From contig JACZUZ010000132.1 in the NCBI GenBank assembly GCA_022572905.1, forward strand, positions 1 through 6,113: 6,113 nt of DNA. Reading direction: 5' to 3'. Source of the DNA: Candidatus Zixiibacteriota bacterium. Its GTDB lineage: Bacteria > Zixibacteria > MSB-5A5 > GN15 > JACZUZ01. Positions 6,036 to 6,113 of the stretch are shown in pieces. The notes beneath the pieces are model-generated. The model was not told the DNA's origin, ran no database searches, and saw nothing but the letters and a program-made list of their open reading frames with translations. Numbering within the stretch: the first letter of the stretch is position 1; each line of letters starts with the position of its first letter. The translations under genes were made by a program, and so were the position numbers.

Positions 6036-6113
6036 TTAGGGATTCGAGACGAGATTCGAATGTATCCAGCCGGTTATTCCATCTTCGGTTCTAACTTTTA
6101 TCCAGGAGCCTTT
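6036..6113 (-). CDS. C-terminal end of a bacterial SH3-domain protein (partial)
   Basis: The minus strand is open from the right edge to a TAA at 6038-6036, giving 25 residues in which GSWIKVRTEDG is followed by ITGWIHSNL and a short VSNP tail. The pattern Trp-Ile-Lys-Val, then Asp-Gly, then Gly-Trp-Ile-x-Ser-x-Leu, is the usual last part of bacterial SH3 (SH3b/SH3_3) domains. These domains often end secreted or wall-associated proteins such as amidases and binding modules. The terminator follows directly, which supports a real gene end. Nothing can be said about the rest of the protein, because its start and most of its length lie beyond the window. Confidence 0.75.
   Translation of the reverse strand, partial: KGSWIKVRTEDGITGWIHSNLVSNP

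Noticed and set aside
6041..6062. GATTCGA-like strings resembling a tRNA T-loop
   Set aside because: No acceptor, D or anticodon stems can be drawn around them, and the strand is open as an SH3-domain coding sequence.

Overview
The window holds four complete protein genes and the end of a fifth, packed with short intergenic gaps. Most of it looks like ordinary bacterial chromosome. I see no IS element, CRISPR array, tRNA, rRNA or phage gene, and no convincing new multi-gene system. The organism appears to be a bacterium of middling G+C. A lipobox-bearing, strongly acidic putative lipoprotein, an FbaB-type class I aldolase, an RmuC of the usual size and a UvrD/PcrA-type helicase would fit many diderm lineages, including uncultivated ones. 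No rRNA or lineage marker is present, so I do not name a phylum.

Layout from left to right. Positions 1-234 carry no convincing gene. They hold a set of nested inverted repeats (5-95) and a strong hairpin terminator (175-206) facing both ways. The minus strand then carries three genes, transcribed right to left: class I fructose-bisphosphate aldolase (4259-3186), a small acidic putative lipoprotein of unknown function (3161-2622), and a UvrD/PcrA-like helicase (2463-235). The aldolase and lipoprotein genes are only 24 bases apart and probably share a transcript. The helicase lies 158 bases further on and has its own sigma-70-type promoter in that gap. A 232-base divergent promoter region (4260-4491) separates the aldolase from rmuC, which runs rightwards (4492-5919). 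rmuC ends at a shared bidirectional terminator (5974-6001). Facing it from the right edge is the last 25 codons of a minus-strand gene whose product ends in a bacterial SH3-like domain.

Function. UvrD/PcrA helicases act in nucleotide excision repair, clearing of RecA filaments and transcription-replication conflict. RmuC limits inversions at short repeats. The two genome-maintenance genes are therefore near each other, but they lie on opposite strands with separate promoters, so joint control is not shown. The aldolase belongs to glycolysis/gluconeogenesis. The lipoprotein has no recognisable family and is the most interesting coding unknown. The most interesting non-coding features are the structured segment at 5-95, the dyads and repeated motifs around the helicase promoter, and the G8 tract in the divergent promoter region.
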